Positions 33,685 to 42,447 of a stretch of 64,000 nucleotides of DNA are shown one piece after another; position 1 is the first letter of the stretch, and every line of letters starts with the position of its first letter. The stretch is taken from NCBI RefSeq assembly GCF_029892105.1, contig NZ_JARZAJ010000011.1, positions 124,001 to 188,000 on the forward strand, read 5' to 3'. A program made the translations under genes and the position numbers. The notes below the pieces were generated by a model that worked only from the letters and a program-made list of their open reading frames with translations, had not been told where the DNA came from and made no database searches. Source of the stretch: Kitasatospora sp. GP82 (GTDB taxonomy: Bacteria; Actinomycetota; Actinomycetes; Streptomycetales; Streptomycetaceae).

Positions 33685-34731
33685 CTATCGGCGCCCGAGC
33701 CGGACGAACTCCGTTGCTCCGCCGATTGATTCGACCCATTCGAGCAGCAGCCGAAGGCCGGTCTCCTGGTCGGTCATGGGCAGGTAGCCGAAGTCCCGCT
33801 CGGCTGCCGCCGTGCTGTACGTCGCGGATCGGGTGAGCAGGGCCACCGAGTAGCGGCTGAGCGGAGCCTCCCGGCGGGCGGCCAACGCCGGTACCCGCCA
33901 GAGCAGTTCCGCAACCTCCACCAGAGCGTCCCGGACCGGCGGCGGGATGCGGCGGGTCGGTGGCGTGCCGCCGAACAGTTCGGCCAGCCGGGTGAGGAAC
34001 GCCCAGAGGTCGGTCTGCTCCCGGTCGGCGACGAAGTACGCTCTGCCACCGATCCGCATCCCCGGGGCCTCGGCGGCGCGCAGCGCGGCCAGGACCGCGT
34101 TGTCGCAGTGGCAGAGCGAGACCAGCACCCGCCGGCCGCCGGACAGGTCCGGCAGCCGGCCGGCCAGCATCCTGGCCACCAGTCGAGGCAGGAAGCCCGA
34201 GTGGTCCCGGGGACCCCAGATGCCTCGGGGACGCAGCGCGACGGTGGTGAAGCCGGGCCGGTTCTGCGAGAGGACCAGTTGCTCGGCGGCGGCCTTGGTC
34301 TCGGAGTACAGGTTCAGCCAGCGGTCCGGGTACGGGGTGTCCTCGTCGATGCCCAGCCGGTCGCCGTCGTCCGGGCCCATCAGCGCGCTGGGGCTGGAGA
34401 TGAACACGAACCGGTGACTGCCGGCTGACCGCGCGGCCGCCAGCAGGCGCGCCGTGCCTTCGACGTTCTCCGCCGTGAACTGCGCTCGGGTGCCGAAGTC
34501 GACCACCCGGGCAGCGCTGTGGTGCACGACGTCCACGCCCTCGACGGCGCGATGCAGCGACTCGCTGTCGCCGAGATCGCCGTAGGCCAGTGTCAGTCCG
34601 GGAATCCCCCGCAGCCGAGTGACGTCGCTGGTGGGGCGCACCAGCGCGCGGACCTCGTGCCCGGCCCGGAGCGCGCCCTCGGCCAGATGCCCACCGAGGA
34701 AGCCGGACGCGCCGGTCACCAGGACCCTCAC
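33685..34731 (-). CDS. lstD: NAD(P)-dependent 3-hydroxy/keto-acyl reductase (LstD / OleD type)
   Basis: The 348-aa protein is an extended short-chain dehydrogenase: GASGFLG (residues 7-13) binds NAD(P), and Y142-SETK146 with Ser112/Ser113 forms the catalytic set. It resembles 3-beta-hydroxysteroid dehydrogenases, as LstD and OleD do. Its role is to reduce the 3-keto group of the head-to-head condensed acid to the 3-hydroxy acid used for lactone closure. The GTG at 34729-34731 is chosen because it overlaps the lstC stop (GTGA) and starts the Rossmann strand directly; an upstream start would overlap lstC by 100 nt. Confidence 0.88.
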   Translation of the reverse strand: MRVLVTGASGFLGGHLAEGALRAGHEVRALVRPTSDVTRLRGIPGLTLAYGDLGDSESLHRAVEGVDVVHHSAARVVDFGTRAQFTAENVEGTARLLAAARSAGSHRFVFISSPSALMGPDDGDRLGIDEDTPYPDRWLNLYSETKAAAEQLVLSQNRPGFTTVALRPRGIWGPRDHSGFLPRLVARMLAGRLPDLSGGRRVLVSLCHCDNAVLAALRAAEAPGMRIGGRAYFVADREQTDLWAFLTRLAELFGGTPPTRRIPPPVRDALVEVAELLWRVPALAARREAPLSRYSVALLTRSATYSTAAAERDFGYLPMTDQETGLRLLLEWVESIGGATEFVRLGRR

Positions 34732-37049
34732 CGGTCCGCCCGCCACGAGCGCGTCCTGCGGGCCGGCCCGAGCCTGCGACGCCCGGCACGGCGGCTCGCC
34801 GCGTCGTCGTCGGTTGCCGATGCTTCGCATGGACTCTCTCCACCGCTCTGCGGTGCTCCTCCGGCCTCCGGCCCGGCACCGGATGCGGGGTCAGATCCGG
34901 CCCGATCCCCGGAGCAGGCCCCGGCGTCCGCAGCGGGCAGCAGCCGCCACCAGGTGGCGCCGTACAGCATGGTCAGCGCGGCAGTTGCGGCCGCACCCCG
35001 CCCGGCCGCCCGGCCTCGGGGCAGCGCCTGCGGGATCTGCGCGGCGTGCACGACGACGCTCAGGAAGGCGTCGATCCACCACAGGGCGACCAGGACCGGC
35101 TGGCCGACGGGACGGATCAGGCCGGCGGCCAGGTAGGCCCAGCCGGCCAGCGGGATGCCGCGCAGCAGCCACGCCCGTCCCCGGCGCGGGCGGATGCGCT
35201 GTCGGCGCGCCACGAGTGGCGTTGCGGAGGCCGCGGAGGCCGCGGAGGCCGTGGAAGCCACGGAAGTTGCGGAAAGGGAACCCCCGTCGGCGCGTATGGT
35301 CGGCGTCATCCGCGATGCCGTCGCGGCTGCGTCCGTGCGGGCGCGGGGTCCGGACCTTCCCTCGCCGGCCGTGCGGAGCTGCTGTCCGGCCCAGACGGCG
35401 AGCCGCTCGCGCCCGATCTTGGCGTTGTGCCGGATATCGACCGGGAACGCGCGATGCCGCAGGAAGACCTCAAGGCCTGCGGTCTGCACCTGCGCGGCGC
35501 CCAGTGCGCGCAGCTCGGGCACGAGCGTTGCCCACTGGTCGTCCGTGACACCGGGCTCGGTCTCCACGCACACCACGGGACGCTGCGCGCCGGGTTCGCC
35601 GACGCCGACCAGGGCGGTGCGCCGGACCAGCGGATGGGCGTTGAACACTCCCTCGCAGCAGACGGTGTACAGGTCGCCGTCGGCGGTACGGACCCGCTGG
35701 GTCTTGCGCCCGCAGAACCACAGACGGCCCTGGTGGTCGAGCCGGCCGAGGTCACCGGTGCGGTGCCAGGAGCGACCGGTGGCGGCGTCCCTGATCTTGT
35801 GTGCGGCGTCGGCGGCGGGTGCCGCGTGGTAGCGGGGGCTGACGGACTCCCCACGGACGACGATCTCGCCTACGGCGCCCTGCGCGGCCACGAGGTCCTC
35901 GTCCCAGTGCGGCAGCGGGCCGTCCGAGACCCGGACGATCCGCACCTCGGTACCGGGTACCGGGTGCCCCACGCAGGTGCCGGCGCCGAGCGGCGCGAGG
36001 GCGGCGGTCTCCTCCAGGATCTCCTCGGACTCGATCGAGGTGATCGGCAGCGCCTCGGTGGCGCCGTAGGTCACGTGGATCGCGGCCTTCTCGTCGAGGG
36101 CCCGGCGCAGCGTGGTGACCACCTCCGGCGGTACGGGTGCACCGCCGGACACGACACAGCGCAGGTCGGGCAACGGGATCCGATGCTCCGTCAGATGGTC
36201 ACCCAGTCGGCGCAGCAGCGCGGGGGAGGCGAACATCGTGGAGGTCCGGAACCTGCTCATCGCTTCCACCAGCGGAGCCGGGTCGGCCTCGCCGACCCGG
36301 GCGGGGGAGACCGGCGCCAGCACCAGAGTGGAGCCGAAGAGCAGGTCGAGCATGCCGTACAGGGGCAGTGTGACGAGGGAGACCTCGTCGCGGTCGCGGG
36401 CGTGGGCGGTGTGCACCGCGCGGGCCATCGCGGCCGCCATCCGGTGGGTGTACTGCACGCCCTTGGCGGGTCCGGTGCTTCCGGTGGTGAACCCGATCAT
36501 CATCAGGTCCTCGCCGCGGACGGCCGGCAGCGGCACCGAGCCGCCGCGTTCGCGGGTGCGCAGGGCCGCGAGCGTGTGCCCGCCCCAGCACCAGCGCCGG
36601 CCGAGGGTCACCAGGACCTGGACTTCGGCGAACGCGCGTCGGCCCAGCACCCGTACGGCGTGGGCGAGCGGCGGCCCGATGAACGCCTCGGCGCCCACCG
36701 CCCGGTAGCAGTGCAGCATGCGCCGGACGCCCATGCCCGGGTCGACCACGACCGGTACGGCGCCGATCCGCAGCAGGGCGAAGAGCAGGGCGAAGAGGTC
36801 GGGGCCCGGTGCGGCCATGAGTACCGTCCGGGTGCCGTACCCGATGCCGATCTCGGTCAGCGAATCCGCCAAACCCGCTACGTCCGACCATAACTGACCG
36901 TACGTCAACTCGGTGTAGCGGATGCTCCCGTCGGCGTCCTTGCCGTCCGGGTGGATGATCGCGGTCTTCTCAGGGAAGGCCAGGGCGTTGCGTTCCAGGT
37001 GCTCGGCTAGGCCGAAGTCACCGCTGAGCAGCTCCGATGCGGTGGTCAA
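34728..37049 (-). CDS. lstC: acyl-AMP ligase / beta-lactone synthetase (LstC / OleC type) with membrane-like tail
   Basis: The 773-aa protein has an adenylate-forming core of ~560 residues: P-loop FTTGSTGPAKG, VTYGATEALPI, and RTGDLGRLDHQGRLWFCGR. In OleC, this enzyme adenylates the 3-hydroxy acid and closes the beta-lactone; LstC occupies the same place in lipstatin synthesis. After a Ser/Ala-rich linker, residues ~618-704 hold three hydrophobic segments (about 628-645, 649-672, 686-704), then a 69-residue Gly/Asp/Arg tail. This extension is not part of the OleC family and suggests membrane attachment. The start codon is a TTG at 37047-37049, 4 nt after lstB. Confidence 0.82.
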   Translation of the reverse strand: MTTASELLSGDFGLAEHLERNALAFPEKTAIIHPDGKDADGSIRYTELTYGQLWSDVAGLADSLTEIGIGYGTRTVLMAAPGPDLFALLFALLRIGAVPVVVDPGMGVRRMLHCYRAVGAEAFIGPPLAHAVRVLGRRAFAEVQVLVTLGRRWCWGGHTLAALRTRERGGSVPLPAVRGEDLMMIGFTTGSTGPAKGVQYTHRMAAAMARAVHTAHARDRDEVSLVTLPLYGMLDLLFGSTLVLAPVSPARVGEADPAPLVEAMSRFRTSTMFASPALLRRLGDHLTEHRIPLPDLRCVVSGGAPVPPEVVTTLRRALDEKAAIHVTYGATEALPITSIESEEILEETAALAPLGAGTCVGHPVPGTEVRIVRVSDGPLPHWDEDLVAAQGAVGEIVVRGESVSPRYHAAPAADAAHKIRDAATGRSWHRTGDLGRLDHQGRLWFCGRKTQRVRTADGDLYTVCCEGVFNAHPLVRRTALVGVGEPGAQRPVVCVETEPGVTDDQWATLVPELRALGAAQVQTAGLEVFLRHRAFPVDIRHNAKIGRERLAVWAGQQLRTAGEGRSGPRARTDAAATASRMTPTIRADGGSLSATSVASTASAASAASATPLVARRQRIRPRRGRAWLLRGIPLAGWAYLAAGLIRPVGQPVLVALWWIDAFLSVVVHAAQIPQALPRGRAAGRGAAATAALTMLYGATWWRLLPAADAGACSGDRAGSDPASGAGPEAGGAPQSGGESPCEASATDDDAASRRAGRRRLGPARRTRSWRADR

Positions 37050-37053
37050 CGGG

Positions 37054-37989
37054 TCACCGGTCCTGGGGGCGGTAGCTCACGCACGCGGCACTCGGACCGG
37101 CGCCCACGGCGACGAAGAGGATCTGGTCGACGTCCTCGGGCAGCCCCTGGTCGACCGCTCGCAGATACCCCAGGATCGGGGCGGCCGTGTGCGGCAGACC
37201 TCCACCGCCTCCCGGTGAGTCGGGGGCGAGGACGCGGGACTGGGGCAGGCCCAGCCGATCGGCCAGCCGCTGAGCGAAGTCCGCGGTCGGCCGGGAGCTG
37301 ACCAGCAGTGTGCGGTGCAGGTCGAGTCCCTCCGTGCGGGCGTACCCGGACGTGGTGTCCGCGGCCAGGTCGAGCAGTTGCCCGGCGAAGCCGGGGTCGC
37401 GGCGGACGGTGATCCGGGTGCGTCCGCCGGCTCCCATACCGGCGGTCGGGAGGTACCCTGCGTTCGGCAGGTACCCGGCGGTCTCCGACGGGCTGCCGCT
37501 TCCGGCCGTCCGGACGGGGCCGAAGCCGCCCTCGGAGGTGGCCGAGCGCTCCAGCAGCAGGGCGGCGCCGAGATCGGCGTACGGGTAGCCGTCGTCCAGC
37601 GCGGCCCGGCCGCCCGGGTGGACGTCCGCGGCGGTGATCAGCACCCGCTCGGCGCTGCCGGTGGAGAACATGGCCTGGGCGACCTGGACGGCGTTCAGCA
37701 CCCCGCAGGCACCGTTCATCAGGTCGAAGGAGAAGGCGGCGCCGGGCACGGGGTGGGCCAGGTAGTCGAGGTTGATGCCCGCCTCCTTCTGCACCAGGGC
37801 GCCGACGGCGGGCTCGAAGGTGTTGTGCTCGCGGTACACGCCGACGTTGATCAGCACGCCCACCGCGTCCGGTGACAGCCGGGCCTCGGCCAGGCACTCC
37901 CTGGCGGCCTGCCCCGCGAGGAGTACGGCCGCCGCCTTCTCGTCCGCCGGTGCGGCGAGGGTCGAAGCGGCCTTGATGACGGTCGTCAT
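37054..37989 (-). CDS. lstB: ketoacyl synthase III-like subunit with incomplete triad (LstB type)
   Basis: The 311-aa thiolase-fold protein keeps a cysteine (Cys95 in NGACGVLNA) but lacks the catalytic His and Asn: the His region reads VSSRPTADF and the Asn region is GGGGLPHTA. It keeps Glu59 in NTFEPAVG, which matches the Glu that OleA-type dimers insert into the partner's active site. LstB of lipstatin is likewise the non-catalytic partner of LstA in a heterodimer. It starts 3 nt after lstA ends and is shorter than LstA, lacking the first ~40 residues of a full KSIII. Confidence 0.85.
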   Translation of the reverse strand: MTTVIKAASTLAAPADEKAAAVLLAGQAARECLAEARLSPDAVGVLINVGVYREHNTFEPAVGALVQKEAGINLDYLAHPVPGAAFSFDLMNGACGVLNAVQVAQAMFSTGSAERVLITAADVHPGGRAALDDGYPYADLGAALLLERSATSEGGFGPVRTAGSGSPSETAGYLPNAGYLPTAGMGAGGRTRITVRRDPGFAGQLLDLAADTTSGYARTEGLDLHRTLLVSSRPTADFAQRLADRLGLPQSRVLAPDSPGGGGGLPHTAAPILGYLRAVDQGLPEDVDQILFVAVGAGPSAACVSYRPQDR

Positions 37990-37992
37990 CGG

Positions 37993-39054
37993 TCAGACCC
38001 CCAGGTTGGTGATGGTTGCGGACAGGGCGCCGGTGACGACGCCGGAGGCGGCCGGCACCAGCAGGTACCGGGCGCCGCGGCGTGCCGTTCCGGCCTTGAG
38101 GTGCCGATGCAGCACCAGGAAATGGGCGGTTGACGCGGTGTTCCCGAACTCCTCGACGACCGAGAGGGATTCGGGCATCTCGGTGCCGAACTCGCGTGCG
38201 CCGGTGCGGTTCACGTAGTCGATGAAGCGGGTGCCGACCTGGTGCTGAACGATGTAGTCGAAACCCTCGTCCGCGAAACCGTGGCCCAGCTTGGCGAGTT
38301 GGTCCCCGTGGAAGGCCGGCCACATGCGCAGCCGGTCCGCCTTGTGCATCTGCCGGTTGTCCGTGTAGAGGGCGATCCCCTCGGTCCGGTCGCTGGGCAT
38401 GCCGAGGCACAGGTGCGAGTACTCGGCGCAGGTCATGAGGTCCACGTAGTGGATCCGGTCCGCCTCGTCGACCGCTCGGTCCAGGACCACGGCCACCGCG
38501 GAGTCGCCGACCGACAGCGATGCGAACTGCGGGTCGTAGGAGTCGACCATCTCGCGGGCGGCGGTCTCGGCGACCCGGGTGGCCTGTTCGCCGCTGACCA
38601 CCAGGCCGTTGCGCACAATCCCGGCGCGGATCATCCGGTCCAGCAGATGGACGCCCGTCATCATGCCGGCGCAGGCGTTGGACACATCGAAGTGAATCGC
38701 CCTGCGGGCACCGAGTTCATGGGCCAGCAGCCCGGCGAACGAGGGCTCGAAGTAGAAGTCGTCGCCGTCCCTGAACCTGGTGATGGAAGCCGATACGACC
38801 ACGTCCAGGTCGGCCGCGTCGTAGCGGGAGTGGCCGAGCGCGTCCCGGGCGGCCTTCAGTGCGAGGCCGTAGGAGTCCTCGCCGGCCTCGGGCCGACGGT
38901 CGTACACCCGGCGCTCGGCCACGCCGGTGATGTGCTCCAGATCCACGTCCGGCGGCCGCACCACGGAGGCGACCAGGTCGGGCGTGGACTGGACGGTGGA
39001 TGGCAGGTACGCGCCAAGGGCCTCGAAACGACTGCCCCGTGCGTCGGAGGTCAT
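37993..39054 (-). CDS. lstA: catalytic ketoacyl synthase III-like subunit (LstA / OleA type)
   Basis: The 353-aa enzyme carries a complete KSIII triad: Cys128 (SNACAGMM), His271 (VQHQVG) and Asn305 (FGNTAST), plus Glu103 (YFEPSF). The LstA/LstB pair condenses two acyl-CoAs head to head to a 2-alkyl-3-keto acid, which becomes the beta-lactone skeleton. It is the first gene of the operon; a clear AGAGGAAAG ribosome site precedes the ATG at 39052-39054. Downstream genes follow in the exact lstB-C-D-E-F order. Confidence 0.9.
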   Translation of the reverse strand: MTSDARGSRFEALGAYLPSTVQSTPDLVASVVRPPDVDLEHITGVAERRVYDRRPEAGEDSYGLALKAARDALGHSRYDAADLDVVVSASITRFRDGDDFYFEPSFAGLLAHELGARRAIHFDVSNACAGMMTGVHLLDRMIRAGIVRNGLVVSGEQATRVAETAAREMVDSYDPQFASLSVGDSAVAVVLDRAVDEADRIHYVDLMTCAEYSHLCLGMPSDRTEGIALYTDNRQMHKADRLRMWPAFHGDQLAKLGHGFADEGFDYIVQHQVGTRFIDYVNRTGAREFGTEMPESLSVVEEFGNTASTAHFLVLHRHLKAGTARRGARYLLVPAASGVVTGALSATITNLGV

Positions 39055-39206
39055 CTTTCCTCTTTCATCTGCTGGACGGCCGACGGGAATTCGTTCGCAC
39101 CGGACCCATCAACGGCGCAGGGCGCGCTCGGGGTGCGAAGGTCGGCCTCATGGTGGAGCCATCGGCGGGCAGGGCCCTACGGACGGTCATCTGGTCATAT
39201 CTGCAC

Positions 39207-39237
39207 GTTACCTGACAGTATGTTGCCGACATGTAAC
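39207..39237. promoter_or_regulatory. inverted repeat GTTAC-N21-GTAAC upstream of lstA
   Basis: Arms (39207-39211 and 39233-39237) are perfect but only 5 bp, around a 21-nt centre that is AT-richer than its flanks. It sits ~150-180 nt before the lstA start, as an operator or promoter-spanning element would. Confidence 0.35.
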
Positions 39238-39340
39238 CGATGGTGATTCAGTGACGACTGTCACTTGGCCGAGCGTCCGGCCGACGGCCGGATGCGGCTC
39301 CTTGCTTCAACTCGGCTGCGTCGAGGAAGCCTTGGCCGTC

Positions 39341-39400
39341 GGCACCTGATCCGTCGGCACCTGATCCGTCGGCGCCTGATCCGTCGGCGCCTGATCCGTC
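39341..39400. repeat. 15-nt tandem repeat, 4 copies
   Basis: The unit GGCRCCTGATCCGTC occurs four times back to back; copies 1-2 have A and copies 3-4 have G at the fourth base. The unit length is a multiple of three. Confidence 0.9.
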
Positions 39401-39440
39401 GGTCTCGGAGAGTCCGGCGGCGAGCGGTTCGTCAGGCGTC

Positions 39441-39480
39441 GGCCTGCGTCGGCCTGCGTCGGCCTGCGTCGGCCTGCGAC
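39441..39480. repeat. 10-nt tandem repeat, 4 copies
   Basis: The unit GGCCTGCGTC occurs four times (last copy ends GCGAC). The unit is not a multiple of three, which argues that this stretch is not coding. Confidence 0.9.
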
Positions 39481-39765
39481 CGGCACGGCGACCGGGCGCG
39501 GTTCGATGTCGTCCTGCGCCGGGTGGAGCGCGAGAGTTCTCCTCCTCGATCGCCCTCGACGTCCGGGTTTTCAGTGAACTGCTCTTCTGTCAGCCGCCCG
39601 ACCTTTCAAATGATCTGACATTCCGTCGGGAAAAACATCGGCCGCCCCGCAGTCGATATCCCACTTCGCCATGCCGTCTCACATTCCGGCGGATGGGATT
39701 TCGGTAGGGGCGGCGTTCCGTTTGCGACCGGCAATGCCATGGTTGGTTGCAGCGTGACGCCCCGC

Positions 39766-40710
39766 TCAGCGCAGAGTCTGTGCCTGCCACTGGACGAACC
39801 GCTGAAGTGGCTCGCCGTCCAGCCGCCACGGCCAGGGAGTGACGATTCCGCCGATCATGCGGAAGACCTCCGCGGCCTCCGGGAGCCGGTGGGCCTGGAC
39901 CAGTGCATAGGCCAGCAGGTTGAGATCGGCCAGGGCCGCCGCATGAGTGAGATGGCCCGGCCTGGTCCAGTCGGCGAGCGCACGCTCCAACGGCACCGCC
40001 GCGCGCGCATGCGTCCACTGTCTTCTCGCCAGCAGTCCGTCGAGGCCGCCACGGGCGACCGTCCGGTGATGGTGCTCGACGACCGCCGTCAGCTCCAGAC
40101 CCACGGCCGGCACCGCCGGAGGTATCCGGGACCGGACGGAATCGACGAAGTCGAGCACCTCACCGTGGGAACCGCACTCCTCCGGTGACAGATAGCCCAG
40201 CATCTGCAGATGCGCCTCGCGATGCCAGGGGTCGCGGGCCATCACCTCGTGCCAGACCTGGAACATCTCCTGCGCCTCGCGCCTCAGCAGCCGCAGTACC
40301 CCGAACAGCACCACCCAGGGCATCGGATCGTCCGGCTGGAGGTCGGCGGCGCGGTAGCAGAGGTCGGCCGTGGAGCGTGCGTCCTCCATGCGCCCTGCGA
40401 GGTGGCCGCGCACCAGCTCGACCGACGCCTCGAAGATCATTGCGTCCGCACTCCGGGTCCTGCGCAGCCGCCAGGACCGCGCGAGACCGGAATCCGCCGC
40501 CGATCCCGCCAGCACGGCGAAGCGGTGCGCCCGCCGGTCCCAATCCGTTCCCGCATCCTGAATAACCCGTTCGATCTGGTCGATCTGAATATCGGTCAGA
40601 CCTGGCATAGGGGGGGTGCCGAGTTGCTTGCGCACCCTGCCGAGTTTGCTGTCGTCGAGTTCGGGGACCAGACGCGGGCCAGGGGTTCGAAGCTTTCGAA
40701 AGATCGGCAC
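39766..40710 (-). CDS. helical-repeat protein of unknown function (possibly DUF4034-like)
   Basis: The ~314-aa protein has no signal peptide and no catalytic motif I recognise. It is rich in TPR-like helical pairs, for example DLCYRAADLQPDDPMPWVVLFGVL and MFQVWHEVMARDPWHREAHLQML, which usually mediate protein contacts. The motif pattern recalls DUF4034 proteins, but I am not sure. The GTG at 40708-40710 (encoding MPIFRKLRTPGP) is my best start; a TTG 16 codons upstream is the alternative. It is read toward the lst operon but is separated by 711 nt, so it is probably not part of it. Confidence 0.6.
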   Translation of the reverse strand: MPIFRKLRTPGPRLVPELDDSKLGRVRKQLGTPPMPGLTDIQIDQIERVIQDAGTDWDRRAHRFAVLAGSAADSGLARSWRLRRTRSADAMIFEASVELVRGHLAGRMEDARSTADLCYRAADLQPDDPMPWVVLFGVLRLLRREAQEMFQVWHEVMARDPWHREAHLQMLGYLSPEECGSHGEVLDFVDSVRSRIPPAVPAVGLELTAVVEHHHRTVARGGLDGLLARRQWTHARAAVPLERALADWTRPGHLTHAAALADLNLLAYALVQAHRLPEAAEVFRMIGGIVTPWPWRLDGEPLQRFVQWQAQTLR

Positions 40711-40804
40711 AGATGCAGAGTAGGGCCGCCGCAGAACTCCGGATAGACCTTCGGGCAAATCGTTATTCGCGGGAAGTCGAAGCGGTATTACCGTCTCGTC
40801 CGCC

Positions 40805-40852
40805 GAGACCGAGACCGAGACCGGGGCCGGGGCCGGGAGCGGGAGCGGGAGC
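40805..40852. repeat. degenerate hexanucleotide tandem repeat, 8 copies
   Basis: Three GAGACC, two GGGGCC and three GGGAGC units follow one another without gaps, ~100 nt before the cystathionine beta-synthase-like gene. Confidence 0.8.
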
Positions 40853-40949
40853 GCCCGGCGGGTGTCGGCGGGCGGCGGGGCTGCCGGGACGCGCCCGGAT
40901 TCACCTGTTCCACGTGCCGTACGGCGGCGGATTCGCTACTGTGCCGGGG

Positions 40950-42386
40950 ATGGACGCCCACGAGTCTGTGACCGAACTGATCGGCAATACACCGCTGTTG
41001 CGCTTGCGGATGCCCGGTGGGGGTCGCGGCCCAGCCGTCTACGGCAAGCTCGAATACCTGAGCGTCGGCGGCAGTGTGAAGGACCGGATCGGCCTGCGCA
41101 TGATCGAACAGGCGGAGCGGGACGGGCTGCTGCTGCCGGGTGGGACGGTGGTCGAGGCCAGCTCCGGCAACACCGGTCTCGGGCTCGCGTTGGTCGCGGC
41201 CACGAAGGGCTACCGGGCCGTGGTCGTCGTCACGGACCGGGTCAGCGGTGAGAAGGTCGCGGCGCTGCGGGCCTTCGGCGCCGAGGTGGTGTTCAAGCCC
41301 GCCGGAGTACCGCGCGAGCACCCGGAGCACCCGTTCAACGCGGCGGCGCGGATCGCCGAGGAGACACCGGGAGGCTGGTGCGCCGGACAGTACGACAACC
41401 CGGCCAACCCCGAGGCGCACTACCTGACCACCGGGCCGGAGATCTGGCGGCAGACCGAAGGCCGGATCACTCACCTGGTGTCCTGCGTCGGCACCGGCGG
41501 CACCATCAGCGGTACCGGCCGCTACCTCAAGGAGGTCAGCGGCGGCTCTGTCCAGGTGATCGGCGCGGACCCGGCCTCCTCCGTCTACTCCGGCGGCGAC
41601 GGCCGGCCCTACTTCATCGAGGCCGCCGGGCACTGGCGGCACCCGGAGACCGTCGAGGACGTCTGGCCGCGGTCGTACCACCAGGACGTCGTGGACCGGG
41701 TCCTGCCGGTCGCCGACCGGGACTCGGTGCTGACGGTCCGTCGACTGGCTCGCGAGCAGGGGCTGCTGGTCGGCGGATCCTCCGGCACAGCGGTGGCGGC
41801 GGCCCGACAGGTCGCCGCCGAGGCTCCGGAGGAAGCCGTCGTGGTGGTGATCCTGCCGGATTCCGGACGCCAGTACCTCTCGAAGTACTTCGACGACACC
41901 TGGCTGCTGCGTCTGGGCTTCCTGGACGGTGACGAATCCGGCGCCCGGGTCGGTGACGCGGTGGCGGCGACCGTGCGGGAGCGGCCGGTGCCGTACCTGA
42001 ACGGGCGCACCACGGTCGCCGATGCGCTGGCGGCGCTGCAGAACCGGCGCGACGGTGGCGAGCAGGCCGTACTGCCGGCCGGCCCCTGCCCGGCAGGTCC
42101 TGGCCGCCGGCCCACCGCGCCCGAGCTGGCGGGGTCGGTGGTGCTGGACGGGCTGAGGGCCGCCGTCGAGACCGGAAGGGCCGCGCTCGGTGACCCTGTC
42201 GGCGACCACCTTGCGGCGCCACTGCCCCAGTTCGGATCCGGGGAGCCCGCTGAGGCGGCGCTCGCCGAGCTCGCCGACAGCGGCGTGGACACGGCCGTCG
42301 TCCTGCACGACGGCCATGCCGTCGCTCTGATCTGCTCCGCCGAGCTGCGCGCCTGCCTGCCGGTGGGGAAGTCGCGGCGGCCGTGA
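40950..42386 (+). CDS. cystathionine beta-synthase / cysteine synthase family PLP enzyme
   Basis: This 478-aa cytoplasmic enzyme belongs to PLP fold type II. Lys44 in GGSVKDRIG binds PLP. SSGNTGLG holds the substrate carboxylate and GTGGTISGTG the PLP phosphate. The catalytic domain (1 to ~320) is followed by ~150 residues that begin like CBS domains (RERPVPYLNGRTTVADALAALQN) and end LADSGVDTAVVLHDGHAVALI, consistent with a degenerate CBS pair. The likely reaction is serine (or O-acetylserine) plus homocysteine or sulfide. The ATG at 40950 fits the family start (ESVTELIGNTPLLRL). Confidence 0.9.
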   Translation: MDAHESVTELIGNTPLLRLRMPGGGRGPAVYGKLEYLSVGGSVKDRIGLRMIEQAERDGLLLPGGTVVEASSGNTGLGLALVAATKGYRAVVVVTDRVSGEKVAALRAFGAEVVFKPAGVPREHPEHPFNAAARIAEETPGGWCAGQYDNPANPEAHYLTTGPEIWRQTEGRITHLVSCVGTGGTISGTGRYLKEVSGGSVQVIGADPASSVYSGGDGRPYFIEAAGHWRHPETVEDVWPRSYHQDVVDRVLPVADRDSVLTVRRLAREQGLLVGGSSGTAVAAARQVAAEAPEEAVVVVILPDSGRQYLSKYFDDTWLLRLGFLDGDESGARVGDAVAATVRERPVPYLNGRTTVADALAALQNRRDGGEQAVLPAGPCPAGPGRRPTAPELAGSVVLDGLRAAVETGRAALGDPVGDHLAAPLPQFGSGEPAEAALAELADSGVDTAVVLHDGHAVALICSAELRACLPVGKSRRP

Positions 42387-42404
42387 AGTGCGAGGCCCAC
42401 AGCC

Positions 42405-42427
42405 GGTGCCGGTTCGCAGCCGGCACC
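42405..42427. terminator. bidirectional terminator hairpin
   Basis: Perfect 8-bp stem GGTGCCGG/CCGGCACC (42405-42412 with 42420-42427), 7-nt loop, between the converging PLP-enzyme and MBL-fold genes. Confidence 0.7.
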
Positions 42428-42447
42428 CGGGCGCGCCGGGGGCGGTG

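Larger units (their letters stand above)
39055..39765. other. 711-nt intergenic region with the lst promoter and tandem repeats
   Basis: No gene I can support in either strand. Nearest lstA is an inverted repeat (39207-39237). Further out are two blocks of short tandem repeats (39341-39400 and 39441-39480). The minus strand has an open stretch from about 39590 to 39250, but no start codon, so it is not called. The part nearest lstA must hold the operon's promoter; I could not place its -10 and -35 with confidence. Confidence 0.55.

Noticed and set aside
28822..39054. Olefin (oleABCD) hydrocarbon pathway
   Set aside because: OleA, OleC and OleD relatives are present, but the NRPS and formyltransferase and the A-B-C-D-E-F order match lipstatin biosynthesis, and the hydrolase has Ser instead of the OleB Asp.
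39341..39480. CRISPR array
   Set aside because: Repeats are contiguous and 10-15 nt long, with no unique spacers and no cas genes.
39250..39590. Minus-strand open stretch with a repeated Asp-Gly-Ser-Gly-Ala pattern
   Set aside because: It has no start codon, and a 10-nt repeat inside it would break the frame as copies change. The EF-hand-like look comes from the repeat.
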